A stretch of DNA of 64,000 nucleotides from Tenebrio molitor (GCF_963966145.1 NC_091051.1:5766001-5830000), one strand, 5' to 3'; positions 1 to 12,092 are shown, counted from the stretch's first letter. The notes: generated by a model from the letters alone, not told the origin. Made by a program: numbers and translations.

Positions 1-179
1 AATAAAAATGTCTTGCTCTAGTGTAAAAACCATTTTCATTAATAAATTGATACAAAAATGACACTTGATTTTGAAGTTTAAATTTGTCCGTCAAAATTGA
101 CAACTGAAAATGTAATGCTACCAACTTCACTGAAATTTTCATCATGTTGTCATTGTTGCCAACAGTTTCAGTCCTTGTT

Positions 180-535
180 GATCACTCTGTACATAGTTAA
201 AAACGGAAAAATTTACCGGAACATAATAAAAGTTTTTTTACAGTAACGATAAACTTCTTAGACAGCGCTATACAAAAAAAAAAATCTGAACAAGTGCAAG
301 AAAACATGCTAAAAAAATACGTCGTGTTACGTTTATCCAGTTCATTTCAGTGTTATGAAATAAATATTTTCCTCTTTATTGAAGAATCGATCGTAAAGCT
401 AGGTTTGCAAAGGTTGCAAAGCCATTATCATATAGATTTAACCACGTATACTACTAAATCATCAATAACGAATAGTTTTACTAACGAGTTCTAGGAATTC
501 ACTGGAACACGCCAGTCCAAAGTATGTAATACTTT
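180..535. repeat. Diverged direct repeat, copy 1 (copy 2 at about 1370-1765)
   Basis: Two stretches about 1.2 kb apart resemble each other in the same orientation. Both contain an ACCGGAACA...AAAAGTTTTTTT...ACTGT-like block (near 215-245 and 1400-1430) and, later, a block reading ATCAATAAC followed by ACTAACGAGTTCTA (near 460-495 and 1697-1730). The middle parts are poorly conserved. This looks like an old segmental duplication or two copies of one degenerate transposon. I see no credible coding sequence in either copy. Confidence 0.5.
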
Positions 536-849
536 TTGTAATTTCATCAAAGTAATTAAGGCAATAGATTGTGCTTTTCACTTATCTCAATTTCAATGAC
601 CAACCCTTACTGGTGGGTGCGTTTCAACCCCCAAGAGTCCTATTACCAACCCTCAGATTTCCACCCCATCTCCAAACACAAATCCAAGTCCAAAAGTTCT
701 ATAAACAGTGTTTGGAAAACAACTCGTTCATCTGGCTGGCTTGAGTTCATCTGGTTGGCTTGAAAGGTATCATTTCCCGAAGCTTTTCCGCTTATTTTTA
801 ACCCAGTATATTGCGTGAACTTTGCTGCCACAAAAAAATATCGGTAATT

Positions 850-1123
850 GTTCACTTTAACTACTTCTGGAATTTTCCCGTTTTTTCTGGCTAAACAGCC
901 TCAGGGCGTCCTCCTAGATCGTTTCCCACCATTCAAACCTTGTGCAAATGCCTTTTTTCTCTCTTGTTGTGTTTCAAGGTCACGCCAATGTCTCCGTATA
1001 ACTAAAGGGCAAGGAAAATTCATTTGCACAAGGTTTGAGTGGTGGAAAACGATGTAGGAGGACGCCTTGAGGCTGTCTAGCCAGAAAAAAACGGGAAAAT
1101 TCCAGAAGTAGCTAAAGTGAACA
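850..1123. repeat. Fold-back inverted repeat with arms of about 100 bp
   Basis: The left arm (850-951) begins GTTCACTTTAACTACTTCTG and the right arm (1021-1123) is its near-perfect reverse complement, ending at GTGAACAATG. The arms are separated by about 70 bp, so transcribed RNA would fold into a long hairpin. The open reading frames on both strands here are products of the mirror symmetry, not genes. It is most simply a fold-back MITE. Confidence 0.75.
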
Positions 1124-2479
1124 ATGACCAAAATATCAACTTTTGAAATGATCTGTTCAGAATCGAAGAATATTCACATTCTTTTTCATGCCGCTCTGCA
1201 TCACGTCACGAAATTTCAATGAGACAATTTGTATTTAATTTTGACACCAAAAGCAAGACATGTGAGTAACGAGTCTAATCCCTTCGACAAAAGGAGCTGT
1301 TAATCATAACAAACCTTGATGTTGCTTATTTATGGTAGCTTTGGTAAGGGTGGAGATATTTCAAACGTTTCTCGACAGTACAAACGGAGAAAATTACAAG
1401 ACCGGAACAAAAGTTTTTTTTTACTGTCGCGATTACGTCTTTAGGGACGGTTCTTGTTAATTCAGGCGAAAAAAGAATACTCGACTGAGTAGAACAATTT
1501 TATTCTTGAAGCACTAAAAGCGTAGGCGCGGCACAATGGGACCAAAAATTAAATAAACACAACTACAAAAATTAGAGAACTGGTTAACCTTGCCGAAACA
1601 TTAATTTTGTAAACTAATTATTCTGTCCTCTCAGCAGTCATGAACATTGTCCATTAACGGGGGTAGCAAAGCACCTACCATATAAAAACTACCGATTCAT
1701 CAATAACAAATAATTTTACTAACGAGTTCTAAGAATCGACTGGGTCATGTCAGTACAAAAATAAGATTTGGTCCAACACATTTTCTGTAGGTTTACGATC
1801 GCGATTAAAATAATGTAAAATCGATATCGATTTTTTAAGATCGATGTCTGCACGTGTACCACCGGCTTTTATTTTACCCCATTCATTTTTAATAAGAATA
1901 ACCCAGTTGCCTCTGTGGGTGTATTTCACCCCGTGAGTGTGCCGTAATTATGGTCTTGGGGTTTATTACACTTTCATTCAAAATGAACGGAGTTGTTGCG
2001 GACGATGCTTCAAAACCGTTTTTCTCTTTTCGTGAAGAAGAGAGAAGTGAGAGATCTTGATCGGGACGCATTCGCAGATATTTGGATGATTTATTACGGA
2101 AAGGAAATTCAACGAAACGGAGTCAATTTGCGGTGAGATTTTTCACGACATTAGATAGTCCGCTTGTTACGCCACTGTCCGCGTGATGACCGTTCTTACG
2201 AACCGGTGTATTAAACTGTAGAAAAATAAACCGATTTTATGGCAGCACTCGGTTCATCTACTTCGGAAAGCCATTCGGGTCGAGAATAGTTATTTTTGCA
2301 GTAAATCAAGCAATAAAATCTGATGAGCAGTTGATTTCGCGAGTAGTTCGTTCCTCCTGTCTGCGGTCGCTCTGGATTTTTTTCGACTAATCCAATTACG
2401 CTCACACGCGCATCGAAATTAATCCGTGGCCGTGTCCCGTTAGTTCGGCCACCCCGCACCCGAAAAACCGAAAATTATT

Positions 2480-3085
2480 CATCGAATCTCGTATAAATAC
2501 CGCAATCTCGCACACTATTCTCGCTCCAGATACGTCCAATTGAACCTAATTGGTCCGACAATGCGCTTTCCGAGGAGCGCCCGTTCGAGGACGACGACCA
2601 TCGATCCGGGTTCCCACCTGACGGCGAGGCAGCAGTCCATCTTCCAGGCGGAGGTGGTTCTCAAAAAATTCCGGAGGAGACGTCGACGGAGCGCATTCCT
2701 TTGGGCACGTGATCGACACTTTCGGGACACCTGGAACGTCGACGATTCTTCAGCGGGGGATCGTCGCGACGTCGCCGTCGAAACTGAGTCAAGGCGAGCG
2801 TCGGGAAGCCGGACGCTCTCGCACGCCGAGGGCTTCGCCGTGCTCCATTGGCGACTCGTCTGCTGACGCGGTCGTTCGTTACCTTGATAACGACAGTGCA
2901 AACATCGTAACACCACGACAAATAAGTGTCTTTCACGCTTCTCACAACAAAAATTGCGAAATTTGGATCGGTACACGTGAGGCGTCTTCCACACGAGACA
3001 AAACAATATTTTCTTTCGGTAATTGCCAAATTTTGAGCGTTTTCGAAGTCGTGCCGCAGAATCGATTAGGTCGTCGGTATTAGGT
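2480..3085. promoter_or_regulatory. GC-richer block with a TATA box; possible promoter and first exon
   Basis: A TATAAATA match lies at 2492-2499 on the plus strand. It is followed by several hundred bases that are CpG-rich compared with the AT-rich surroundings. Overlapping frames on both strands stay open for 108-163 codons. None has a recognisable domain, and having several open frames at once is what base composition alone would give. The block ends near 3085 with a TAGGTGAGCC splice-donor-like sequence. A plus-strand first exon is possible but not shown. Confidence 0.3.
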
Positions 3086-3098
3086 GAGCCAGTCAGGT

Positions 3099-3195
3099 GG
3101 AGTAAAACGTTTATTAAAAAATTTATCTATGGAGTAAAACGTTTAATAAAACGTCTATCTATGGAGTAGAACGTTTAATAAAAAAATTTATCTAT
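3099..3195. repeat. Three-copy 32-33 bp tandem repeat
   Basis: Three consecutive units begin GGAGTA(A/G)AACGTTTA and end TCTAT. They start at 3099, 3131 and 3163 and differ by a few substitutions. It is a short minisatellite of unknown role. Confidence 0.9.
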
Positions 3196-3654
3196 GGGAC
3201 AGATCTCCAATGAATTGAAGTTCCGATGCTATCGATCATTTTCCGATTAGATTCTCGAAACGTTTTCCAATTAAGTGATTACGTTGTAAATAACAATTTA
3301 TCTATTTAATAAACGTAAATAAATATTACAGCAAGCAAAATTCTGAGAGTTGCTTTTACCATTTATTGTTAATTTCAACCGTAAAATAAGTTTCTAGAGG
3401 CCATGGTAACTATTATATCTAATACGGTGTGAAATTTAACGGGTGAAATCGACCCCAGAAGCGTACAAAATATAAATACCCTACAGGTGTCCCGTAATCT
3501 GTGGTATTAAATTCCGATACGACCTTCCTTACATAAAAATAAATTGAATAGTAACTTACTAGTCTGTTACAACTATTCAATTCATTTATTTTTTACTGTG
3601 GAAACAGCTCAGTTAAAATGGAACACTCGCTCAAGTCTTATCATCTAATAGATA

Positions 3655-4045
3655 CAGTGTGGAATAAAATGATTTACATCTAGTTACCTTTAGAATTTTT
3701 GCACATGTAAATTTTCCTGTACCGCTCTACTTTTTTTTTTGAAGTGTCGAACTATTAGTTCTGGCAATAAATGTCATCAATCGAATTGACAATTGTTACA
3801 ATTTACTAAATTGAATTAACAAACGTTGGTGGTCACTTTCAACACTAGCTGTGACTTGCTTTTGTTAGCTTCTTTTTAATTTCAATCCCTACTTTGCATT
3901 CATATCATCCCTTCGCAATAAATCATATTTGGAATTTTGAAATATTTTGAGGTTAGGCTTTCTTTTTTTTTTGTAGAGCGGCATTTCGTATTTTTACAAG
4001 GGTAATGCAAAGGTAACTAGATGTAAATCATTTTATTCCACACTG
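3655..4045. mobile_element. TA-flanked MITE (Tc1/mariner type), 391 bp
   Basis: The left end CAGTGTGGAATAAAATGATT continues for 37 bases that recur as an exact reverse complement at the right end. Both ends are flanked by TA (3653-3654 and 4046-4047), the target duplication of the Tc1/mariner superfamily. Inward the arms keep looser similarity, including an inverted GTAGAGCGG/CCGCTCTAC pair. There is no internal transposase, so it is non-autonomous. Confidence 0.85.
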
Positions 4046-4361
4046 TATTTATGCTTTAAGGGAGATATGAACATGATTTTTCGTGGTTATAAACCGAGGG
4101 GAAAAACATGCATATCTCCCGTGGTGCATACAATATTTTATTTTTTAGTGTCTATACTTAAAAGTTAAAACTTTCTTAAAAACATTTTGCAGGGAAGATT
4201 GCGTGAATATATGGTTACTATAGTTTCGTTCTCATGAGTTTGTTGTAAACAATGGGGAGGGCGAAAAAATTTGAAATATCCCAAGGGAGTTATGAGCTGT
4301 TTTTCATAATGTGTATCTATGACGAAAAGAAACAATATGTTACTAAAAAGTAATAGTTATT

Positions 4362-4495
4362 TATGCAACGAGTTTCTGTGTAAATTGGGCTTTTCTAATT
4401 GCCCGAGGGACAAGATTAAAACACGAGCGTAGCAAGGGTTTTAAGGCCTCGAGGGCAATTAGAAAAGCCCAATTTACCCAGAAACGAGTTGCATA
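4362..4495. repeat. Palindromic element, arms about 46 bp
   Basis: The left arm (4362-4407) starts TATGCAACGAGTTTCTG and the right arm (4450-4495) is its reverse complement with few mismatches. The spacer contains ACACGAGCGTAGCAAGGG. Similar GAGCG-rich spacers occur near 59850 (GGAGCGAAGTCAGGCCGAG) and in the palindromes at 20930-21068. These may belong to one class of dispersed small palindromic repeats. Confidence 0.75.
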
Positions 4496-5189
4496 CAAAA
4501 TTTTATTGTTTGAAACGACATCCCTGAAGCTTCCAAATCTTTTAAAAATGGTTTCGCATTTGCTTTTGACAGTTTTGACAAATTTTTCAAGACCTGTCAG
4601 AAATCTGACGTTGAATGTGTTGTCTAGGGCCACGGTTCGTTATTCGCTCATTTTGCTTTAGGGCAGTTAAGAGACAGTTTACAAAGGAGAAAAATGAGAA
4701 TTTATGACAGTTGAAAACAATAAAAAAAAATGTTTCCCTCGTTTCAATTAAAAAAAGACAAAAATGATTTTTCTGATACAAACAAAATTCTGAAACAAAC
4801 AATCAACATGTCTCAGAAATAAGTACATTAATTTTAATCAGTGACAGATCTGTCTAGAACAACAAAATTGTTATCTACCATTTTTTTCGAAATCTAATTT
4901 TGATTTCGGCATTTTATCCCGGCATAAATTAACGAGTTGTCTATTTTCTAGTTATTCAACCCAATGGCAGTGACCGTGAAATAATAGTTTTTGTAAAATC
5001 GGCGCAAAACAATCTGTTTTTAGAATGAAGTTTTTTCGCTGCGCGGCCGAGGTAGAGACAAGGGGATTACATTTTCAGTTAGTTTTATCCGACCGCAAAG
5101 GGCAGGTGTTTACGTGTTGATTCTGTGATTTAAGCAAAAGTTTTGTGAAAATGGCGCGTTTATTTTCGAATAGTGAATATATAGATATT

Positions 5190-5422
5190 GTGTAGTGTGT
5201 GGCGAATCGTTCGGGAGTGCCCCTCGAACCCAGAAAATTTCCGTGCGACTTCTTGTGGGGGTACATGAAGGACTCGGTATACTCGATCCCAATTGGTGGA
5301 AGATGCTTGCCACAACAATTCACAATAACAGAGGTATGCTGGAAAGAGTGAACAAATCATTTCGTTGGTGCCTTCATTATTGTATTGACAATAACGACGG
5401 TCACTTTGAACACTTCGTGTAA
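5190..5422 (+). pseudogene. Relic of a Tc1/mariner-superfamily transposase C-terminus, frameshifted
   Basis: One frame reads CDFLWGYMKDSVY, matching the usual DFFLWGYLK-x-x-VY signature around the last catalytic acidic residue of IS630/Tc1-type transposases. It stops at about 5350. The neighbouring frame then gives MLERVNKSF and later IDNNDGHFEHFV, the typical end of such proteins. The two halves lie in different frames and no upstream catalytic domain can be found, so this is a dead 3' fragment. The family assignment rests on remembered motifs, not on a search. Confidence 0.6.
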
Positions 5423-5599
5423 TGATTAGTGATAATTACTCTGATTCCTTCATGAGAATTTTTACGGATTAATACAATACTTTTAATTTTTATTTTTCAA
5501 ATAATATTTAGGTAATACGTTTATCATTTTATGTGTTTATCAGTTATCAGTAGGTCCTTATAGGGATGATATTGTTGTAGTTACAAAATGAATGAAAAA

Positions 5600-6510
5600 A
5601 TGCGCATGTTTCCAAAACAACAAATCAGATTGGCACAAAAATTAATCGGACTTAGGTCCTGACTGTGACGAACATTTTGCAAAAAGAAAAATTCAAATCG
5701 GTGCGTTTTTGCAACAGCGAACGAAAGAAAATGCCCAAAATAGTCCACATTTTCAAAATCACTCACCCGATTGGTACCGAAATTACCTGGCCTGGGGTCT
5801 TTTATTGCACAAAATTGCGAATATTTCCAAAACCACTATCCCGATTGGCTCCAAAATTACATGGCCTGGGGTGGTCCTTGACGAGACAAATATTTTGCAA
5901 AAAGAACAAGTCAAATGGGTGCATTTTTGCTGAAGTTATTGTAGACGAAATAAAATTGCACGAAATTGCCTGTACATATTTTCAAAACTATTGATTAGAT
6001 TTACACCAAAATCTACAGGCCCAGAGCCCTACATAAGACTAATACAGACTGATTCACATAACTTTCCGACCCTAACGAAATTTAAATGGAGGCAATATTT
6101 TTGTTTATTTAACAAACTGATTCATCATAAATCAATATCATAGCGATTCTTTCGTCATTGGAGCACATTTTAATTAACAAAAATGATTTAAGAATTATAC
6201 AAAAAGAACTATCAAGTGATTGTCAATGGTGCCAGGAGTGTCCAGATTAATGTATTACTGGTTGCATTTAAATTTCGTTAGGGTCTGAAAGTTATGTGAA
6301 TCAGTCTGTATTTTGCGCCAAGAATAAGAAGCATTGAAATTAGTGTATTTTTGTAGAAGTTATGGTGAATGAAAACTGCGTATATTTCCAAAAGCACCCA
6401 TCCGATTGACGTCAAAATTAATACGTCGGGGGTCCTTACCGAGACAAACATTTCGCAAGAAGAAAAATTCAAATCAGTGCGTTTTTGCAAAAGTTATCGT
6501 GAACGAAAAA
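5600..6510. repeat. Diverged minisatellite, unit very roughly 120-150 bp
   Basis: Recurrent phrases appear in the same order: CATATTTCCAAAA-like, then CCGATTGG with CAAAATTA, then GACGAGACAAA(C/T)ATTT, GCAAAAAGAAAAATTCAAATC and GTGCGTTTTTGCAA. Good copies start near 5600, 5745, 5815 and 6370. The array is interrupted by the MITE at 6045-6308. Short open frames across it simply follow the repeat. Confidence 0.7.
6045..6308. mobile_element. TA-flanked MITE, 264 bp, inserted in the minisatellite
   Basis: The terminal inverted repeats start CAGACTGATTCACATAACTT and extend about 45 bp with few mismatches through a CCTAACGAAATTTAAAT block. TA dinucleotides flank both ends (6043-6044 and 6309-6310). 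There is no coding capacity. The different terminus separates it from the CAGTGTGG and CAGTGAGC elements in this window. Confidence 0.8.
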
Positions 6511-9500
6511 AAAATTCACACTGGTATAGTGTTCCCATTTCTAATTTGGTTTTACTACCAGCCCTGTTGTCAGGGAGTTAAATACCCCGACAATAGGCAA
6601 CTATCGCCATAAATTCTAGGACTGTAAAAGGTCTGTTATCTACTGTCTGACCAGGCTACAATATCTTCACGTCTATTGCCAAAACCATAACCCCAGCCCC
6701 TAATAATTACAATTGGACTGCCCTAAAACCAAATTATAAATGGGAAAACTATACATATGAAAATAAAATGGAAATTTTTCCTTCAAAATATGAAATAATC
6801 TTTGCGAATGATTAAAAAAAAATTCTAAATCATTTTTATTCAGAAAAATAAGTCGATTAGCAAATATTACATGCAAACAGATTAAAGTCAAGTGTTTTCC
6901 GATTAGAAACACTCAACATTACGTAACGAAATTCTAGTCTATCCAGATCATACACCAAAAATAAATAAGTAAAAACTTGTATTATTGTATTTGATAACAT
7001 TGTAATTAATTTATTGATTGGTAATATAATTTTCTGGGTCTCGTAAAATTTTGAGAACTTTACAACACAATTCGAATAGTTCACATAACTGACGAACGAC
7101 TTTTAAAACTTTCACTCCACTTTCCTGGGAATTTAAAATTGCATTCGGAACGTAATGAACCCTGGCAGACAAAATTATAATCAATAGACTTCCCGGAGAA
7201 TGTTGTGCACATTCGAAAAATTTAAAGATTTTCGGTGGAAAATCAAATGACGCGAATGCAAACAATTTCTCGGGAAAATGAATAGGTAACAGTTTCATCG
7301 TGGCTGAATTTTTTGTAGTGAAAAAGAAAACAACTTTGAAACAAAGGACATCACCAAAGTAAACAGAAAGTGTTCAATAGCTGCACACAATGAATAATTA
7401 ATTTGCGACCAATTTACAAAAGCACGATTGTGTTTAGTATTTTCCCCGATAAAGCGAGACCACGATTATTATTCAAAAGGGGTTTTAAGTCAAGGTCGCC
7501 GTTTTTATTCCAAGAGCGTGGGTCTTGCATGTTAAATCGTGCCATTATGCATTTGCAAATGCGTTATTATCTGTTATAAACTCGCTAGACCATTGTAACC
7601 AATTAAGAAGGAGTATAATTTAAAGGTCGTTGCCGTGAATGGCACGTTATTGTAACGTCTCGATCTGGATCAGTGTTGTGAGTGAACCATTTAATCTCGT
7701 CGGGATTATTCCCTAAACCGTCGTTCGACGCTAAACCCGCGAATCCCTCGGTTTCGCAATCGGATCGTCGACGAAGATGCGTTGAACAACGCGCGTCAGA
7801 AATTTTCCTAGCGCTGGTGTTAATTGCGGGAGACTATAAATCCGACGTTCCTACGACTTACTCATAACTTGTTTATTATTTGCAAATCGAAACGGTTTTA
7901 TTATCCGTTCGTTTCCTCTGTTTTGCGTTGACAGCGATACCGACACACTTCAATCGAGTGAACCGAATCACGCCAACCAGGTGCATTTTTTACTCCGACA
8001 CTCCTCGTTAAACTGACTAATCTAATCGTGAATTCCACATTCCCTTATCTTCTGCGACCGTTCAGCGCCAGATTAGTCAGCTCGCTTTTATTAAAAAAGG
8101 AGGGACGCGTGCCTTTTCTTTTAATAATAACTCGCCCATCAATCTTGCTCAATCAATTAAAAATCGGCCGATAAACAGTTATCCGCACGGCGAGGTTGGG
8201 TAAATAAAGGCCGGTATCGACACTTCAACTGACACCACATCTGATAGCACCCTTTTTATAACCATAAAACCAAACAAACTTTATAATCCGACGCGAACCG
8301 TTGGATTTTGTGGTGGCAACTCGACCCGCGGGATGGACCCGCTTCCAGGAAACGGCCGCAAGAGATGCTCTCGCACGTGAGGAATGCGATGCAGTTAGGG
8401 ACGACGAAGACGTCGCCAATTTGGCACGACCGTGACACGGATGGGCGAACTGATTCTTCACTCGCAGGGGAAAATCAATTGTTATGGTAATTTGTGCGGA
8501 AAACCGGACGAAATAGTCGCACAGATACCGCTCGTGCTGGGTCCATCCACCGGTTGTTTCGAAAAGTTCTCGTTCGGTATGATGATGATGATGACATCTG
8601 AGTTGAGCAATATACGGGCTGCTATCTCGGTGTTGAGAGGCCACTCTAAAACGATAATTGAAGAGATGATGATAATGAGCCACGCTGTATAGTAGAGTTT
8701 GGGTGTAAAATAGCAAATAAAGTTTATCTTGAAATGCCAGATGTGGGAGCTTTGACGGTCCCCCAATAAAACTATCCGCTTTTAGTGTGTCGTTGATGAA
8801 AAATCGAATAAACTCACCTACACCTCTCCCTGTTCGCCTTTCTGCCCATTTCCGATATTTGACGTTTGTCCGATTTGAATCTGTCATTTTTCGTTCGGTT
8901 GGCAGTGACGGATATCCGGTCGAAAAATTTCAATGCACGCAGATGTCATCCAGCTCCGATTGAAAACGTTATGCAAATTGATCGTGTGCGCGACAAAGCG
9001 ATAGCAATTGATAAAACGTTCTATTAATAAAAGACCAGATCGAAGAATGGTGTCCCACAAAACCGGAGATATCGGCCGGAATACGCATTATTTCCAAATC
9101 GAAACGGAAAATCGTCGAGAAAGTGGCCGCGTTATCGCCGTGTACACAGTGTTTGTTCTGCATGTAAATAGGTTTCGGTTTATAGCGCCGTTTACGCAAA
9201 CACTTGTCTCATCTGGTAAGAATTTTCGTTCCCGGACGAGGTTTTCGCCGAAAATCGGGCCCCAACTTCCGATTCCTACAGGTGCCCGAGCGTCCTTGAT
9301 TCACAGGTAGTTCACTTACCTACCCTAAGAGTAGGCGTTCACTGTGCATAACCGGATTTACAAAACACAAATTCACACACGTTTTTAATAATAATGAATA
9401 TGGAAGTTTCAAACCAGTGGCTAACGTCATCGGTTTCTACTCACCTGAATGAGGGAAAATTAAAAACAAACAAATCAACCGATCCGAATCGCGAGGCACA

Positions 9501-9780
9501 CCGCCTACATCCACACAAACACTGCCCGACCGTTCCCAAACACGCAACGGCTGGGATAAATAAAAAAAATTAAAAATTCACCGCACAACCCAACTCCTCA
9601 ACGGCCACCAATGTCACTAAACTATTTCGACTTCCATTCGTTTAGTTGGCCAGACTGACACCGACGCGCCACCATCTGCGGCCGGTAACGCAAACACCGC
9701 AGTGGTGGTGCGAGTCTCGACTAACCGGTGTCCATTCAAAAGTTTGTGCAGTGTCCCAACGTTTTGAATCGTATATTTAA
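6510..9780. other. Gene-poor interval
   Basis: AT-rich to about 7450, then CpG-richer in patches (7680-8060, 8290-8560, 9200-9300, 9480-9730). Apart from the 220-codon frame listed separately I see no exon with recognisable protein, no RNA gene and no clear transposon ends. The GC-richer patches could be promoters or enhancers of a gene outside the window. Confidence 0.4.
8225..8887 (-). CDS. Unrecognised 220-codon open frame, doubtful
   Basis: The frame starts with ATG at 8887 and gives a basic, Ser/His-rich protein with a run of five histidines near residue 101. It has no domain, signal peptide or membrane segment that I recognise. It is long for chance in this AT-rich region, but it lies where the composition is GC-richer and shorter frames are open opposite it. 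An AGGTGAGTTT donor-like site occurs near 8810, so part could be a first exon. I cannot name a product. Confidence 0.2.
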   Translation of the reverse strand: MTDSNRTNVKYRKWAERRTGRGVGEFIRFFINDTLKADSFIGGPSKLPHLAFQDKLYLLFYTQTLLYSVAHYHHLFNYRFRVASQHRDSSPYIAQLRCHHHHHTERELFETTGGWTQHERYLCDYFVRFSAQITITIDFPLRVKNQFAHPCHGRAKLATSSSSLTASHSSRARASLAAVSWKRVHPAGRVATTKSNGSRRIIKFVWFYGYKKGAIRCGVS

Positions 9781-9846
9781 TTATCTACAGGTCATCACAA
9801 GGTAGAATAAATAAAACGGGGGACCAATCGGGTGGGCGGGTTAACG

Positions 9847-11055
9847 TTATTCCAACCCCAACACCCAATTGATCCCTTGAACTAGAAATAAAATCATCGG
9901 CTGCCAAGCCACAAGCCACCGGATCCAGTCCAAGAGCTGGCCGTACAGCACGTGCGGCTTCTCCCACGGGTTACAAAACATTTTTTTCAAGTCGACCTTC
10001 TCTTTGCAATAAGGACACGTCTGTTTTTTCCCCACTATGCACCAACCTCTTATGCAAAATTCGTGGAACCTGAAACATTTTTTTTTCAATTTTCAACCAA
10101 GCTGCCATATGTTGGCAACACTTACACATGATCACAACTGAGTTTGTAGGTGTTTTCGATCACACCTTCCTCATTTTCGTTGACTAGTAACTTATTCCCG
10201 CACACCGCGCACACGGACGGGTCCAGGTTTCTGGTGGGCATGCCTTGATTAGTGTAATACTGAAATGCGCAAGTGTCATTTATGTTGGACAAGTGTGGGC
10301 ACGTTATTTACCCCGACGTGAGATGCCATTTTATCGGCACAAATTTCTGAAATGTCTCTACCTAATACACCATAATACAAGCCGTAAAAAACTAACAGCA
10401 AAGCACAGTCCATCCAAGTGTTAGCTTTCGCATTAAATACCAAATTGAGCCCAAAGAAAGTTGCCATCATGATGAAATAACCTAGGAGACCCAGTACATA
10501 GCTTAGTTTATAAATAAAAAGAAACCATTTATACACTAGTCTGAAAACCAAGTCTTATTTTTTATTTCGCGATTCGAGAACAGTTACCTTGGGGTCGTCC
10601 CCGTGATCGGTTTTTGAAGCGCTTTTCGCACGATCAGACTAGTGATGCAGGAAAAGAGCAACCAAATGAAGATGAAGCGCCACCAGTGGTTGCGCAAACA
10701 GAGGATTAAGGGAATTATCCACATCCCTAGTAACGTTACAAACTGAAAAGTACGCATTAGTTTTGAGATTTGACGGTTAAATTATGGCTTCTACTAGATA
10801 TGAGCGGGAATGTCTCTTTTTCCATTCGATTAAAACTACTTGCGCTACTACTAGGGTTAAGATTAAGATCAGGACCATTTCGGCATGCATTTTTTCATGG
10901 CCCTTGTGTTGCTCGTGTAGTTTCTGGTGTTCGAGCCTCCATTTTTCCTCAGGTGTTAATTCCTCGACCGACTGTAATAAAACTAATAGATAAGGAATAG
11001 AAAATGTTATTCAAGGTACCTTATTTTCCAAATTGACCGGTTTATGTAGGTCCAT
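9847..11055 (-). CDS. RNF121: RING finger protein 121, ER/Golgi multi-pass E3 ligase
   Basis: Six exons (11055-11020, 10971-10795, 10742-10588, 10540-10312, 10259-10126, 10069-9847) join in frame to 317 residues, close to the vertebrate RNF121 length of about 327. An N-terminal charged, His-rich stretch (EEKWRLEHQKLHEQHKGH) precedes hydrophobic membrane segments. The C-terminal RING has the CAVCGNKL, CDHVFHEFC and CPYCKEK clusters. A last hydrophobic stretch follows. The RNF121 family is known as membrane E3 ligases acting in ER and Golgi quality control and protein export. All five introns are 47-56 nt. The start is the first ATG, giving MDLHKPVNLENK. The neighbour downstream of its promoter side (11.1-12.1 kb) is AT-rich with no other gene visible. 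Confidence 0.9.
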
Positions 11056-11059
11056 TTTG

Positions 11060-12090
11060 TAGTGTAATATTGTTTTAATTTACGCGACTAGCTGGTTCAC
11101 CCCTTTTCATAGAAAAATATTAAAAACATTTATTATTTATAAAAGAATGACGCGGCGTAAGGTTATCTTATTCATAGTTTGACAAGTGACGGTTCGCGGC
11201 AAGTAGAGATAGGTTCATATCTGACCACCAGAGGTCGCTAGTTTTCTCCAAGGTCATGTAATCGAGGTGTAACAGACGACCTTAGTTTACGCAAGTGATA
11301 AAATTCACAATTTTTGCGTTCAAAACGTTATGGCGTAAAGTTACGAGCTCAAGGACCACAAATGTAATCAAAGTAAACACTCCTTGGGCTTCCATAATTG
11401 GTACAAAAAGTGGTAATTTATTGGTTTTTATTAGTAAAAAAAAAAAACAAGAAATAAAGGCTGTAAATAAGTTAGTATGAATCACTTCCAAAATATAACT
11501 CATACGATATTGAAGTGATTATGATAAAAAAAAATGGTTATGCGATTATTACAACAACGCAATAACGACAAACCGTTTGACTCACAAATAAGGGCGTGGT
11601 TATTACCCCGTACTAGATACATGACATAAAAAGGCACTTACGAACAGAAATTATAAACACAAACTCGATAATATGTATCACACAAAATTTTTATCAAAAT
11701 ACTTTATACACTATAGAGATTCAATCACATTACAAAAGCTTTGACGTGGATCAAATTCATGCAAATATATACTTTTTTTAACAGATAAATCAGTCAGTTT
11801 TTGTCATGTGTTTTGAATTACAAAGATTTATATAAATACCGGACCACTAGAAGGGTAAATTCTAACAATATATTGCTTTGAAAATAAAACTTGGGCAAAT
11901 AACTTATCAACAATAAAATTACAAAATTAGTCTATCTTCAAGTATTATGATTAACAAATTCCAGTTACATATAAGGCACTATAATAGTTTTGATATATAC
12001 ATTAGTATCTCCCCTGATGTCCTGCAGACTTAGAAACAGGCCTTAAAAAATGTAATTGAGCAAATTGTATCGTTCAGACATTTTTGTACC
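11060..12090. other. Interval between RNF121 and the SxIP gene
   Basis: About 1 kb of AT-rich DNA. The proximal part should hold the RNF121 promoter (reading leftwards) and the distal part the 3' UTR of the SxIP-protein gene. No exon, RNA gene or transposon end is recognisable. Confidence 0.5.
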
Positions 12091-12092
12091 AG

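Noticed and set aside
643..1131. Open frames of 69-76 codons on both strands
   Set aside because: They lie in the inverted repeat and mirror each other.
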